Shown: positions 1 through 8,966, counted from the first letter of the stretch. The stretch: DNA of 64,000 nucleotides from Pseudonocardia asaccharolytica DSM 44247 = NBRC 16224 (GCF_000423625.1 NZ_AUII01000002.1:62001-126000); one strand, 5' to 3'. Program-made: numbers and translations. The notes: generated by a model not told the origin, from the sequence alone.

Positions 1-1
1 C

Positions 2-154
2 GAGCTCGCCGGATACTTCCCCGGGTCGATGCGGATCACCGACACCGGCGCGGGGCACAACATCATGATCGACAACGCCCCCGTGGTCATCCAGGCGATC
101 GAGGACGTCCTCGCCGCCGTCCGGGCCGGCCGCACCACGCTCACCGGCGGCTGA
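2..154 (+). CDS. C-terminal end of an alpha/beta hydrolase (5' truncated by window edge)
   Basis: Only the last 50 codons lie in the window, read from base 2 to the TGA at 152-154. The peptide contains TDTGAGHNIMIDNAP, which resembles the segment around the catalytic histidine near the end of alpha/beta hydrolase folds (a GAGHN/GAGHF type motif). The following helix (VVIQAIEDVLAAVRAG) is the usual last helix of such enzymes. The substrate cannot be inferred. A second hydrolase-like sequence follows on the same strand after a few bases but is broken. Confidence 0.5.
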   Translation, partial: ELAGYFPGSMRITDTGAGHNIMIDNAPVVIQAIEDVLAAVRAGRTTLTGG

Positions 155-771
155 CGACCACATCGCCCTGGCTCTGGAGGTCGACGGGCGGACCCTGTCC
201 TGGAGTGCAGTGGCATCGGGAGCCCGACGGTGATCCTGCAGTCCGGCTACGGGAACTCCGGCGACGTGTGGAGCCTCACCGACACGACGTCTCCGGCGGT
301 GTTCCCCGCCCTCGCGGAGACCAACCGGGTCTGCACCTACGACCGGCCCGGATCGATGATCACCACGACGAACGCGAGCGGGGCCCCGACCCTCGCTGAG
401 ACGGCCCGCCGGGGCCGCAGCGACTCGGCGCCCATGCCCCGTGATCCCGCCGATGTGGTGACCGAGCTCCACGACCTGCTCGCCGCTGACGTGCCGGGGC
501 CCCACGTGCTCGGTCGGAGAGGGTGCGGGTGAACAGCCTCGACCCGAGCCTGGTGGCCGGCTACAAGCTCGAGCCCTATGACCTCGGCACCCTGTTCACC
601 GAGGCCGAGGTCGATGCGATCAACGCCGCGCAGTGGGAGGGCCAGGCGCAGTGGGCGGCCAGCGTGCCCGGCGCCGAGGTGATCACCGTCCCCGACACCA
701 CCCACTACGGCCAGAACCAGCGTCCCGACGCCGTCGTCGAGGCGATCCGCCAGGCGATCGCCCGCAGCTGA
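155..771 (+). pseudogene. Broken alpha/beta hydrolase (two reading-frame pieces, nucleophile region missing)
   Basis: Two pieces of one hydrolase can be read. The N-terminal piece runs from about 200 to 530 and includes ECSGIGSPTVILQSGYGNSG and VCTYDRPGS. The C-terminal piece runs from 523 to 771 and ends in VPGAEVITVPDTTHYGQNQ, with the likely catalytic His. A typical N-terminal strand (ALEVDGRTL) is readable just upstream in another frame, so there is a frameshift near 195-200. The block that should follow GPHVLG, with the GHSxGG nucleophile elbow and the core helices, is absent; the sequence jumps to SLDPSLVAGYK in another frame. The gene therefore has a frameshift plus an internal deletion and cannot encode a working hydrolase. 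Confidence 0.7.
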
Positions 772-1060
772 CCGGGCACCGACCGCACGACCGCGGGGCC
801 CGACGGAGGAGAGCCTGACCATGCCCACCCCCACCGCACCGGATCCGACCCCACCGACCCAGGAAGATTGCGTAGAGCCGCTAAAGCACGGGTCGATGAA
901 GTCGCGCTTGGCTTGACTGCCGCGCAGCCCATTTCGATCGACGTTCGTCGACACCGCCGGGCTGTCGGCATACCCGGCTGAACCCTGCGCTGGCCGGGTG
1001 AAACGGGATCCTTCGATCGGCCCCTTCCCGTCCCCGCTCGCGCCTCCCACGCTGAGAGCC

Positions 1061-4000
1061 ATGGAGGCTCGTCCGGTCGTGGACGTCCCGGTGACAGGCC
1101 ACGCGTGCAGCGACGATGTCACCGTCGGTCGAGACCGGGAGCTGGCCGTGCTGCACAGTGTGTTCGACGCTGTCAGTGCTGGCCGACCGACCATTGTGCT
1201 GCTCACCGGAGAGGCCGGGATCGGCAAGACCCGCCTCGCCGACGAGGCGGCGCTGATGGCAAGGAGCCGGCGGATGCGGGTACTGCGCGGCGAAGCGGAC
1301 ACCTCGACGCGCCAACCCATGGAGCTGTGGCGGGGGGTGTACCGCTCGCTCCACCTCGTTCCAGCCAGTGATCCGATACTGTCGGCGGCGGAGCGCCGGT
1401 GGGAGCATCTCGAGTCGCTGGTCGAAGCGCTGATCTCGGCCGCGCCGGCAGTGGTGGTCCTCGAAGACCTGCACTGGGCGGATGCGATGGCGGTCTGGTT
1501 GCTCGAGCATCTGCCGCGGGCGCTGGACGGCGCGCGAGTGGCATTCGTGGCGACGAGCCGGAATGCAGAGCCGGACATGCCGCGCCTCGACACGCTGCGC
1601 CGGGTCTCGCGGATGATGCCGCTCGCTGGGCTCGGCGTCGATGCAGTGCGCCAGCTCGCCGCCGCGGAAGCGCCGGGGTCAGTCGACGCCGCTGGCCTCC
1701 ACGCCCGGACCGGTGGCAATCCCCTGTTCGTCAAGGAGCTCGTGCGCTCTCCCGACGGCAGCGGGGTCATCGGCGAAGTTCTCCAGCGGTCCCTCGACCG
1801 GTTCGACACCGAGAACGCAGCGGTGCTGGCGACCGCCGCGGTCGCCGGTGCAGGCGCCCCGCTGTCCGTGCTCGCCCTTGCATGCTCGTGCACGACGGAC
1901 GTGGTGGTCGAACGCCTCGAGCCGGCAGTCCGCGAGGGCGTGCTCGACGACGTTTCACCGGCAGGCGTCCGTTTCCATCACGCGCTGCTCGCCGAGGCGG
2001 CCGAACGGCTCGGCGATCCACGGGAGCTGCACGACCGGCTGGCGGCGGCGTGGACCGTGGTCGATGGTGTCGACGGGCGGGCAGCGGCGGCAGGGCACCG
2101 GCTGCGGGCCGCCGTCGGCACGTCGGCGGTTGCCGGCAGCGTCGAAAAGGCGTGCGCGGTCGCTGCTGAGCTGGTCGCCCTCGGCCAGCAGGCGCGCGCC
2201 GCTGCTCTGTTGTGGGATGCCCACGAGGCCGCAACGGGATACGTGGAGCCATGCGCGCTGCGGGCGAATGTGGCCCTTGACCTGGCGGAAGTCCTGAGCT
2301 GGCTCGGCGACCTCGACCCGGCGTTGTCCCTGTACCAGGAGGCGGCGCTGCTGGCCCGCGAGTGCGAGGACCCCGTCACCCGGGCCAAAGCCGAGGTCGG
2401 CGCCAACCTGTGGGCGACGGCGTTCGTACCCGACCTTCCTCGCATGCGCCGGTTGGAGGAAGCGCTCGACAGACTTCCTCCCGAGGAGCTCCACCTCCGG
2501 GCGAGGCTGCTGGGACGCCTCACGATCGTCGGCGGCGCCGACGTCGATGCCACCGAGCGGGTGTGGGCGTGGGCCGATGAAGCGGTCGCCGTGGCCCGGG
2601 CCACTGGCGATCCCGTCCTCATCGCCCAATCGCTGCTCGACCGGACGATGTCCTCGACGAGCCGATCGGCACTGGACGCCAGCATCGTCGCGGCGGACGA
2701 GGTCGTCCGCCGCGCCGAGCACGCTGGTCGGTCCGACCTCGCGGTCTACGGTCATCAGCGCCGCGCCGGCTACTACCTCAACCGCGGCGACATAGGCGCT
2801 GCCAGCCAGGCCCTGGGGCGAGCCGAGGTGCTGGCCGCGCTGCTGCCTTCCCCGGGGTGGCGCCAGAGCACGTTGCTCCAGCGCACCACGCTCCTCGCGC
2901 TGAGCGGCAGTCGCTCGGCCGCGGCCGCGGCGATGTACGAGGCGGTGCGCGTCGGAACCGGGCACATCGAACAGGTGGTCGTGCTCGGGTGCGAGGCGCT
3001 GCACCAGCTGATGCTGTTCGACCTGTACGGTCACCCGGACCCGCGGGCTCAAGAGATCCACCGGATCACGATGGAGATGCTCGACGCCGTGCCGTCGCCG
3101 GTGTTCCAGGTGCAGAAGGGGTTCGGCGCGCAGTTGTTCGGCGACGAGTCGAGCTTGCACGAGGTGCTTCACCGCTTCGGGTCTGCGCCCGACCAACTGC
3201 TGCGGTCGATGACCGGCGACCACCTGCTGCGCGTCTTCGGCGACACGGTTGCCCGAGCCGGCGCCACGACTTACGCCGGGCCCGTGTACCAAGCGCTGCT
3301 TCCGTATGCCGGGCTGCTCAACGTCGGCGGCGGCCACAGCGCCGGACTGCCCGTCGACGACGTGCTCGGGCGCCTGGCCGCACTTGACGGTGATGTTGTC
3401 GCCGCGGTCCGCCACGCACGCGACGCCGTGACCCTCGCCCGCTCGATGTCGTCACCGCCGCTGCTGGTGCACTGCCTCGATCACCTCGCCGACGCCGTCG
3501 AGCGCGCCGGGGACAGCACTGCGGAGCTGGACGTCGAAGTGCTGCGTGCTGAGGCCGACACCCTCGCCTCTGCCATCGACATCCAGCGGCCCGGCCGGGC
3601 TGTGCCGGCCGGGGTCAGCGATACGTCGGCCTCGGCCAGCATTCGTCGCGACGGACCGATGTGGGTGCTCGCTTCGCCCCTGGGTACCGCCCGGCTGCCC
3701 AACAGCATTGGCCTGCGGCAACTGGCGCGGCTGCTGCGGACGCCACGGGAGGAGGTGACCGCCGTCGAGCTGGGCGGACGCACGGACACGCCGGTCGCCG
3801 CCGATCTCGGGCCCGCCCTTGACGCCGACGCCAAGCGCGCATACCGGCGGCGGTTGCTCGTGCTGCAGGGCGAGGTCGATGACGCCGAGACCGCGGGCGA
3901 CTCCGTTCGCGCTGAGCACGCCCACGTGGAGATGGAGGCGCTGCTGCGGGAACTGAAGCGAGCGGTTGGCCTGGGCGGTCGGGACCGGCCCTCCGGATCG

Positions 4001-4207
4001 GATGTCGAGCGTGCGCGGATCAACGTGGTACGCAGCCTGCGGCGGACCATCGCCGCCATCGCCCAGCAGGCACCGTTGCTCGGCGCCCATCTCGAGGCGT
4101 CGGTGCGGACGGGCGGGCACTGCATCTACCTTCCGGAGCCCGGCTCGGCGTTGTCGTGGACGGTGCCGGCCGACACGAACCAGGTCGCGGCTTCGACGGG
4201 TCCCTGA
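1061..4207 (+). CDS. Large AAA-type ATPase, LAL-like regulator without a recognisable LuxR domain
   Basis: The protein is about 1050 residues. An AAA_16/NB-ARC-like ATPase lies in the first 250: VGRDRELA starts the domain, TGEAGIGKTRLADEA is Walker A and VVVLEDLHWAD is Walker B. A long helical, tetratricopeptide-like middle follows. Proteins of this shape usually act as cytoplasmic ATP-dependent transcriptional regulators. The last 170 residues carry a separate actinobacterial domain, with GLRQLARLLRTPREE, a coiled RRRLLVLQGEVDDAE stretch and GAHLEASVRTG. This tail often follows AAA_16 domains and may be a winged helix, but it is not the LuxR HTH of classical LAL proteins. An in-frame GTG at 998 would add 21 residues; ATG 1061 is taken because it is ATG and lies close to the domain. 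A strong hairpin follows the stop. Confidence 0.75.
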   Translation: MEARPVVDVPVTGHACSDDVTVGRDRELAVLHSVFDAVSAGRPTIVLLTGEAGIGKTRLADEAALMARSRRMRVLRGEADTSTRQPMELWRGVYRSLHLVPASDPILSAAERRWEHLESLVEALISAAPAVVVLEDLHWADAMAVWLLEHLPRALDGARVAFVATSRNAEPDMPRLDTLRRVSRMMPLAGLGVDAVRQLAAAEAPGSVDAAGLHARTGGNPLFVKELVRSPDGSGVIGEVLQRSLDRFDTENAAVLATAAVAGAGAPLSVLALACSCTTDVVVERLEPAVREGVLDDVSPAGVRFHHALLAEAAERLGDPRELHDRLAAAWTVVDGVDGRAAAAGHRLRAAVGTSAVAGSVEKACAVAAELVALGQQARAAALLWDAHEAATGYVEPCALRANVALDLAEVLSWLGDLDPALSLYQEAALLARECEDPVTRAKAEVGANLWATAFVPDLPRMRRLEEALDRLPPEELHLRARLLGRLTIVGGADVDATERVWAWADEAVAVARATGDPVLIAQSLLDRTMSSTSRSALDASIVAADEVVRRAEHAGRSDLAVYGHQRRAGYYLNRGDIGAASQALGRAEVLAALLPSPGWRQSTLLQRTTLLALSGSRSAAAAAMYEAVRVGTGHIEQVVVLGCEALHQLMLFDLYGHPDPRAQEIHRITMEMLDAVPSPVFQVQKGFGAQLFGDESSLHEVLHRFGSAPDQLLRSMTGDHLLRVFGDTVARAGATTYAGPVYQALLPYAGLLNVGGGHSAGLPVDDVLGRLAALDGDVVAAVRHARDAVTLARSMSSPPLLVHCLDHLADAVERAGDSTAELDVEVLRAEADTLASAIDIQRPGRAVPAGVSDTSASASIRRDGPMWVLASPLGTARLPNSIGLRQLARLLRTPREEVTAVELGGRTDTPVAADLGPALDADAKRAYRRRLLVLQGEVDDAETAGDSVRAEHAHVEMEALLRELKRAVGLGGRDRPSGSDVERARINVVRSLRRTIAAIAQQAPLLGAHLEASVRTGGHCIYLPEPGSALSWTVPADTNQVAASTGP

Positions 4208-4236
4208 CCAGGGCGGAACGAATCGTTCCACCCTGG
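4208..4236 (+). terminator. Rho-independent-like hairpin after the AAA ATPase gene
   Basis: CCAGGG-c-GGAACG, loop AAT, then CGTTCC-a-CCCTGG: a 12-bp stem with one opposed c/a position. It begins one base after the ATPase stop codon. There is no T-tract, which is common for actinobacterial terminators. Confidence 0.6.
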
Positions 4237-4252
4237 TGAACGCCTACTGGGT

Positions 4253-4852
4253 GTGAGCCTCGAACCGGGCGGTCCGGTGATGAGCAGGCCTCGCGGTCTC
4301 AGCCACGTCGCTGTCGTGACTGCCGATCTCGACGGTTTCCGCTCGTTCTACGAGAACACCATCGGACTGCAGACGACGATGGTGTTCGGCGCCGGTCCAG
4401 GACACTGCCGCCAGGCCGTCCTCACAGCCGGCGACGCAATGCTCCACGTGTTCGAGGTAGCGGGCTACCACCCGACCACCTACGGGTTCTCCAACGCGAT
4501 GTTCGAACGCGGCCGGCTCGACCATCTGGGATTCACGGTTCCCGATCTGGCGGCACTCACCGCGATCCGCGATCGGTTGCTGGTGGTCGATGCCTCGAGC
4601 GGAGATATCCATCAGCTGGGACCGATGCTCTCCGTCCGATTCGTCGATCCCGACGGGTTGGAGAGTGAGATCAACTGCTTCAACCCGGATTTCGATCCAT
4701 CGACGCTGCGTGCCGGAGACGAGATCGTCGATCCCACCTGGCTCGACCGAGTCAGGTGGGCCCTGCACACCCCACCTGATCTCCCACCGCACAGCGCACC
4801 CCGCCCGGCCGCGGATCGCCGGAAGTCCACCCCGAAGGGGAACGACCGATGA
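4253..4852 (+). CDS. VOC family (glyoxalase/bleomycin resistance-type) protein
   Basis: The 199-residue protein has one vicinal-oxygen-chelate fold. It opens with SRPRGLSHVAVVTADLDGF, followed by SFYENTIGL and later RLDHLGFTVPDLAALTAI and VRFVDPDGLESEINCF. Candidate metal ligands are the His of LSHVAV, the His of LDHLGF and the Glu of ESEIN. The substrate is unknown. GTG 4253 gives the listed start; GTG 4277 or ATG 4280 would give a start closer to the domain and is quite possible. The stop overlaps the ATG of the next gene (ATGA), so the two are translationally coupled. Confidence 0.75.
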   Translation: MSLEPGGPVMSRPRGLSHVAVVTADLDGFRSFYENTIGLQTTMVFGAGPGHCRQAVLTAGDAMLHVFEVAGYHPTTYGFSNAMFERGRLDHLGFTVPDLAALTAIRDRLLVVDASSGDIHQLGPMLSVRFVDPDGLESEINCFNPDFDPSTLRAGDEIVDPTWLDRVRWALHTPPDLPPHSAPRPAADRRKSTPKGNDR

Positions 4853-5577
4853 CCAGCAACACCACCAGACGGTCCCGCCGCATGGGCATCGCTCGCTGGT
4901 GTAGCCGGGCCACGGTCGGCGCTGCTGCCGCGGTGGCCCTGCTGGTGACCGCATCGTGCGGCGGCGGGTCCGGCGCGACACCCACGACAGCGACGACATC
5001 GGCGCTGAAGCCGATCGACCAGGCTGCGCTGCAAGCGCTGGTGGACACGACCATGGCCGATCGCATGATCCCGGGCGGGCTGGTACTCCTGCGTGGCCCG
5101 CAGGGCGAGTACGTCGCCGCATACGGCACCACCGAACTTGGCGCCGAGACCGCACCGACGGATGTGAACCACACCTTCGCCTTCGGCACCGGGGGCGTCA
5201 TCTCCACCGCCAACGACCTCGCCACCTTCTTCAAGGCGTACGTCGGCGGCGGCCTGCTCGATCCCGAGTACCAGGCTCTGCTGATCAACAGCCTGCAGCT
5301 GGAACACGCGGACAAGCCCGGGCAGTACTACGGGTACGGCTTGAGCGCGCTCCGGTGGGCCGAGAACTCGATCGAGTTCCACGGGGGAGAGACCGCCGGC
5401 TTCAACCTGTTCGCCGGCTATGACCGCACCAACCAGCTCGCGATCGTGGTCTGGACGAATCCCACCCTTGGAATCGATGACGGCATGGCGAACGCCAACC
5501 AGATGATGCTGAAGGTGCTCGACCAGATCTACACCCCGTCACCCCTTGCACCGCTGCCGCCGAGGGAAACCGGCTGA
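4849..5577 (+). CDS. Serine hydrolase-like lipoprotein lacking its catalytic core (in-frame deletion paralogue)
   Basis: The N-terminus is a lipoprotein signal (basic start, AAAAVALLVTASC, lipid-carrying Cys at residue 37). The rest is homologous to the next gene: a matching MIPGG(L/A)V segment, TTELGAE, GGVISTANDLATF, a histidine motif FHGGETAGFN and the C-terminal helix. Alignment with that neighbour shows that about 190 residues are missing in frame between NHTF and AFGTGG. The missing part contains the SxxK nucleophile motif and the YSN motif of class C beta-lactamase/DD-peptidase folds. The open frame is intact, so a secreted protein may still be made, but it should be catalytically dead. 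It is either a pseudogene or a binding-only derivative. Confidence 0.7.
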   Translation: MTSNTTRRSRRMGIARWCSRATVGAAAAVALLVTASCGGGSGATPTTATTSALKPIDQAALQALVDTTMADRMIPGGLVLLRGPQGEYVAAYGTTELGAETAPTDVNHTFAFGTGGVISTANDLATFFKAYVGGGLLDPEYQALLINSLQLEHADKPGQYYGYGLSALRWAENSIEFHGGETAGFNLFAGYDRTNQLAIVVWTNPTLGIDDGMANANQMMLKVLDQIYTPSPLAPLPPRETG

Positions 5578-5632
5578 CCACGACGCGCTGCAGCTCAGCC
5601 GGTTGCCCGATCAACTCCCGGAGGTCCTCGTC

Positions 5633-6934
5633 ATGAACAACTCGCAGCAGCTCCGCGCAAGCGCCGGTCGACGTCGGCACATGGCCGCGATGGTGGCAAC
5701 TACCGCGCTGGCACTGGTCGCGGTCCTGGTGATCGCCGGCTGCTCGGCGAACTCCTCGCCGGCATCGACCGGGTCAGCTGAGGCCGGCGCCACGCCGAGC
5801 GGCTCGTCCCCGCTGAAGACGATCAACCCGGCCGCGCTGCAGGCCGCGGTGGACGCGGCTGCCAAGGAGATGATGATCCCCGGCGCCGTGGTCGAGGTTC
5901 GCACCCCCCAGGGCGATTTCACGGCTGCCGTCGGCACGACCGAGCTGGGCGCCGAGGTGCCGCCGGGCGGTGACACCCACTTCCGGATCGCGTCGATTAC
6001 CAAGACGATGACCGCCGCGGTGATCGTGCTGCAGGCCCAGGAGGGCAAGCTTCGGTTCAGCGACCCGATATCGAAGTACGTTCCGGACGTGCCCAACGGC
6101 GAGAACATCACCATCGCCGAGCTACTGAGAATGCGCAGCGGCCTGTACGGCTATACGAACGATCCCGAGTTCGCGGCGACTCTCGATGCGGACCCGGCGA
6201 AGGTCTGGACGCCGCAGGAGGTGTTGGCCATCGCGTTCCGGCACCCGCCGGAGTTCCCACCCGGTACGGACTACGACTATAGCAATACGAATTACGCGCT
6301 ACTTGGCCTGGTCGCCGAGAAGGTCGATGGCAAGCCGCTGGCACAGGCCTTCCAGGATCGATTGTATGGTCCGTTGGGGATCAAACAGTCCGTGCTTCCG
6401 GCGAGCACGGACACCTCGATTCCTGATCCTTACTCGCACGGCTACATGTATGGCGGCTCCGCGTTCGCCCTGGTGGACACTCCCTACCCGCCTGACATGG
6501 AGTCCGCAGCCAAGGCGGGAACACTGCAGCCCATCGACTACACCAATCAGAACTCGTCCTATGCCACCGGCGCCGGAGGAGCCATCTCCACCGCCGACGA
6601 TCTCGCCACCTGGATCCGAGCGCTGGTTGACGGCCAGGTGTTCAACGCCGATTTTCAGCGTCAGTGGTTGGAGGGCCCGCAGCCCACCAACCCGGCCGAG
6701 CCAAAAGCGCCGTACTACGGATATGGCATCGAGCGGCAGAGCTTTGCCCCGGATGTTACGATGTATTACCACTTCGGCGAGCTCCCAGGATTCAACTCCT
6801 TCAGCGGCTACGATCCCGTCAACAAGGTGACGATCGTGCTATGGAGCAACTTGACTGTGTCACCCGACAGCCGGCCGACGGCGAATGCGCTGCTGCTGGA
6901 AGTGGTCAATCAGGTCTACACGTTGCCATCGTAG
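5633..6934 (+). CDS. Serine hydrolase lipoprotein of the class C beta-lactamase/DD-carboxypeptidase family
   Basis: The 433-residue protein starts at ATG 5633 behind a GGAGG at 5620-5624. It has a lipobox (VLVIAGC, Cys37), so it should be anchored outside the membrane. The catalytic motifs of the family are complete: SITK (Ser121, Lys124), YSN (Tyr217) and an HFGELPG motif near residue 383 in place of KTG/HxG. Enzymes of this family hydrolyse beta-lactams, D-Ala peptides or esters, and the sequence does not say which. It is the intact member of a tandem duplication with the upstream gene, which lacks the catalytic middle. An inverted repeat (CTGACC-tgg-GGTCAG, 6994-7008) lies 60 bases after the stop and may end transcription. 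Confidence 0.85.
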   Translation: MNNSQQLRASAGRRRHMAAMVATTALALVAVLVIAGCSANSSPASTGSAEAGATPSGSSPLKTINPAALQAAVDAAAKEMMIPGAVVEVRTPQGDFTAAVGTTELGAEVPPGGDTHFRIASITKTMTAAVIVLQAQEGKLRFSDPISKYVPDVPNGENITIAELLRMRSGLYGYTNDPEFAATLDADPAKVWTPQEVLAIAFRHPPEFPPGTDYDYSNTNYALLGLVAEKVDGKPLAQAFQDRLYGPLGIKQSVLPASTDTSIPDPYSHGYMYGGSAFALVDTPYPPDMESAAKAGTLQPIDYTNQNSSYATGAGGAISTADDLATWIRALVDGQVFNADFQRQWLEGPQPTNPAEPKAPYYGYGIERQSFAPDVTMYYHFGELPGFNSFSGYDPVNKVTIVLWSNLTVSPDSRPTANALLLEVVNQVYTLPS

Positions 6935-7097
6935 GCACCTCCGTCAGCGCCAACCCCACGGCTATTTCAAGATCGACAAGCGCTAGTCGTGGCCTGACCT
7001 GGGGTCAGCGGCTGGGCTGAGGTATCGGTTCGGTGATCTTCGGCGTGTCCTGCAGGGGGCAGCGGAGCCCCGGTAGCAGGAGGAGTCCGTCCAAAGA

Positions 7098-7235
7098 CTT
7101 CTCTTCACCGCGATCGCCGGCACCGCCGCCATCGCCTACGCCAACAAGCCCGGCAAACGCCCCCGCCTGGCCGCCGCGCATCCCGACGCCATCGTCGATG
7201 ACCTCGCCGCCATCACCGCCGCGGTCACCCGCTGA
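7098..7235 (+). pseudogene. Remnant resembling the C-terminus of a HAD-family hydrolase
   Basis: One short frame ending in TGA at 7233-7235 reads AIAYANKPGKRPRLAAAHPD followed by AIVDDLAAITAAV. This resembles the end of HAD phosphatases, where a GYANKPGK-like loop precedes an (A)DAV(I)DD(M/L) segment. No start codon or catalytic DxD region lies upstream, so it would be a fragment. The rest of 6935-7316 shows no gene beyond this piece and the small inverted repeat at 6994-7008. Confidence 0.35.
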
Positions 7236-7316
7236 ACCACCGACGATGGCGCCGACAGCCCTGTCTGGTCCCAAGTGATCCGGGACGTTTTGGCTTCAGG
7301 TGATGGGTGACGCTTC

Positions 7317-7700
7317 CTAGCCTGCGTTGCGGTTGCGGCTGTGACCGTACGCCTTGTGCCGCTTGAGGTCCGTGGTGCTGGTGCGCGAGACGACGGTGAT
7401 GGGTTCGTCCCGTTCGTCCAGGACGCGCAGGGTGCGGTCGTTGATCTCGATGGTGACGATCCGCCCGGCGTGGCGGAGTCCGACCTGGAGCTTCTGGCCG
7501 ATGACCATGATGCTGCCGCGGGCGGACACCCGGCGTTGCGTTCTGGCCGGGCGCCGGTCGATCTGTGGTGGTGGGCCGGCGTGCTGGGTGCCGACGTTGA
7601 CCAGCTGGTTGGCGACGGAGACGCAGCCGACGTGGTTGACCGTGCGGTGGATCTCGATCGGCAGGCCGGCGGCGAGGTGGCCGGCGGCGGGGCGGGCCGG
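7317..7700 (-). pseudogene. C-terminal remnant of an IS481-like integrase/transposase
   Basis: On the minus strand an open stretch runs through PIEIHRTVNHVGCVSVANQL and then RVSARGSIMVIGQKLQVGLR, IVTIEINDRTLRVLDE and TSTTDLKRHKAYGH. These are hallmarks of the C-terminal beta-barrel part of actinobacterial IS481-type transposases. Between VGTQHAG and the RVSARG block, a stretch of the usual barrel (LxLDGxxxxV...) is missing. The DDE catalytic core is absent altogether. No terminal inverted repeats were found. The element is dead and marks an old insertion in this eroded region. Confidence 0.6.
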
Positions 7701-8232
7701 TGGTGGCCCGGCGGGTTGGGCGCCGTCGCGAGGTCGTCGAGCGTGGCCAGTGGTTGTCCGGTGGGCTCGATGGTGTGGCCGGCCTGTTCCAGCAGGTGTC
7801 GGTGCTGATCGGGCCGGCGCGGGCGTCCGACCTCGCGGTGCTGATCGGCTGGGGCGAACCGACGATCAAACTCGGTCGGGAGTTGCAGGCGCGCGGTCGA
7901 GGTCGTGATGACCACGCTCACCCCGGCGGAGCCGAGGACACCTCCGAGCGCATCGCCCGCGCGGCCAGCATCGTCCGGACCCGCACCGACGCGCCCATCG
8001 TCGTTCGCCCGCGCGACGCCCGGACCTCGCCGAGAGCCGGGGGAGACCTGGGCCTACTTCTTCCTCGACGAGGTCACTGCCCCCGCCCCGGCACCGGCGC
8101 CCCACAGTCCGGCCGAGCCTCGATGGCGAGAGACACCGTCCTGCTCCGGGAGAGCTTCCCGATCATGACCCAGGTCGTCACGGGCGACGGCACGAAAGGC
8201 GAGGGTCTCGGCGGTCAGGCCGATGGCCCCGG
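7701..8232. other. Region without a supportable gene
   Basis: Open frames exist on both strands, as expected at this GC content, but none gives a protein with recognisable blocks or a convincing start and ribosome site. A plus-strand piece reading ETWAYFFLDEVTA near 8045 looks protein-like but has no family I can name. The stretch lies between a transposase remnant and a VOC gene and is most likely decayed DNA. Confidence 0.4.
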
Positions 8233-8688
8233 TCATCCGCCAGCAGGGGTGGGGTCGGCGTAGATGCCCTCCAGCATGCCGGTGGCCTGGCCGATCTCGA
8301 TGAGGTAGCCGTCGGGATCGCGCAGGTAGCAGCGCAGCTCGGCCTTGCGGTCGAGCGGTTCGGTGAGGAACTCCGCGCCCTTGGCGGTGGCGTCGGCATA
8401 GAAGGCGGCGATGTCGGCGACCCGCACGTTCAGGAATGCCGAGACCGGGTCGCCGGGCTCCGGCGGGCTCAGGGTGACGTCGGGCTTGTCCGGGGTCGGG
8501 CCGCCGCCGGGGTTCAGGATGACCCAGCCGTTGGCGATCTTGACGATGGCGGGGTTCTCGGCAAGCACCACCTGCCCGTCGAAGATGTCGGCGTAGAAGT
8601 CGCGGGAGACCGCGACGTCGCGCACGGTCAGGAAGTGGGTCAGGACCAGCCCCTCGGCCGGGGCCGGCAGATCCTCGCGGTCGACCAT
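8233..8688 (-). CDS. VOC family (glyoxalase-like) protein
   Basis: The 151-residue protein has the two-module VOC pattern. THFLTVRDVAVSRDFYADIF forms the first strand-helix pair, VSAFLNVRVADIAAFYADAT starts the second, and CYLRDPDGYLIEIGQATG supplies the terminal Glu ligand in the usual DPDGYLIE context. Length and motif spacing are normal, so it is probably intact. The substrate is unknown. It stands alone, with eroded sequence on both sides. Confidence 0.85.
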   Translation of the reverse strand: MVDREDLPAPAEGLVLTHFLTVRDVAVSRDFYADIFDGQVVLAENPAIVKIANGWVILNPGGGPTPDKPDVTLSPPEPGDPVSAFLNVRVADIAAFYADATAKGAEFLTEPLDRKAELRCYLRDPDGYLIEIGQATGMLEGIYADPTPAGG

Positions 8689-8696
8689 CGCTACTA

Positions 8697-8905
8697 CCGT
8701 TCCTCTCGCCCACTGATGGTGGTGGCGTGTGTCGGGCCGGGACGCAGCGCGGCCGGGTCCTCGGTGCGGATGCGGGCGGTGAACTCGGCGTCCTCGGCCT
8801 CCGCCGGCGGGCCTCGGCGGGCACCCGGTCCAGGCTGGCGGCGGAGACCACCATCGCGCCGGTCACGCCGGCGTAGATGTAGCCGCCCGTACTCGCTCTC
8901 CTCTC
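8697..8905 (-). other. Possible eroded coding remnant (two frames)
   Basis: On the minus strand one frame reads GGYIYAGVTGAMVVSAASLD followed by RVPAEA. After a shift of frame it appears to continue as AEDAEFTARIRTEDPAALRP to a stop near 8697. The two pieces look like one damaged coding sequence, but I cannot name a family. Nothing convincing was found in the remainder of 8906-8966. Confidence 0.25.
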
Positions 8906-8966
8906 TGCATCGTCGGCCCCGTTCTGGAGGCACCCAAGGCCTACCCGCGTTGCCCAGGGAGCCGTC

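Noticed and set aside
1061..4207. Classical LuxR (LAL) regulator
   Set aside because: No LuxR-type helix-turn-helix is visible at the C-terminus; the tail is a different domain.
4849..5577. Functional beta-lactamase
   Set aside because: The SxxK and YSN motifs are missing, so it cannot act as a serine hydrolase even though the open frame is intact.
7700..8263. Plus-strand open frame of 187 codons
   Set aside because: It has no motif or ribosome site, overlaps both a transposase remnant and the VOC gene end, and its composition is that of a shadow frame.
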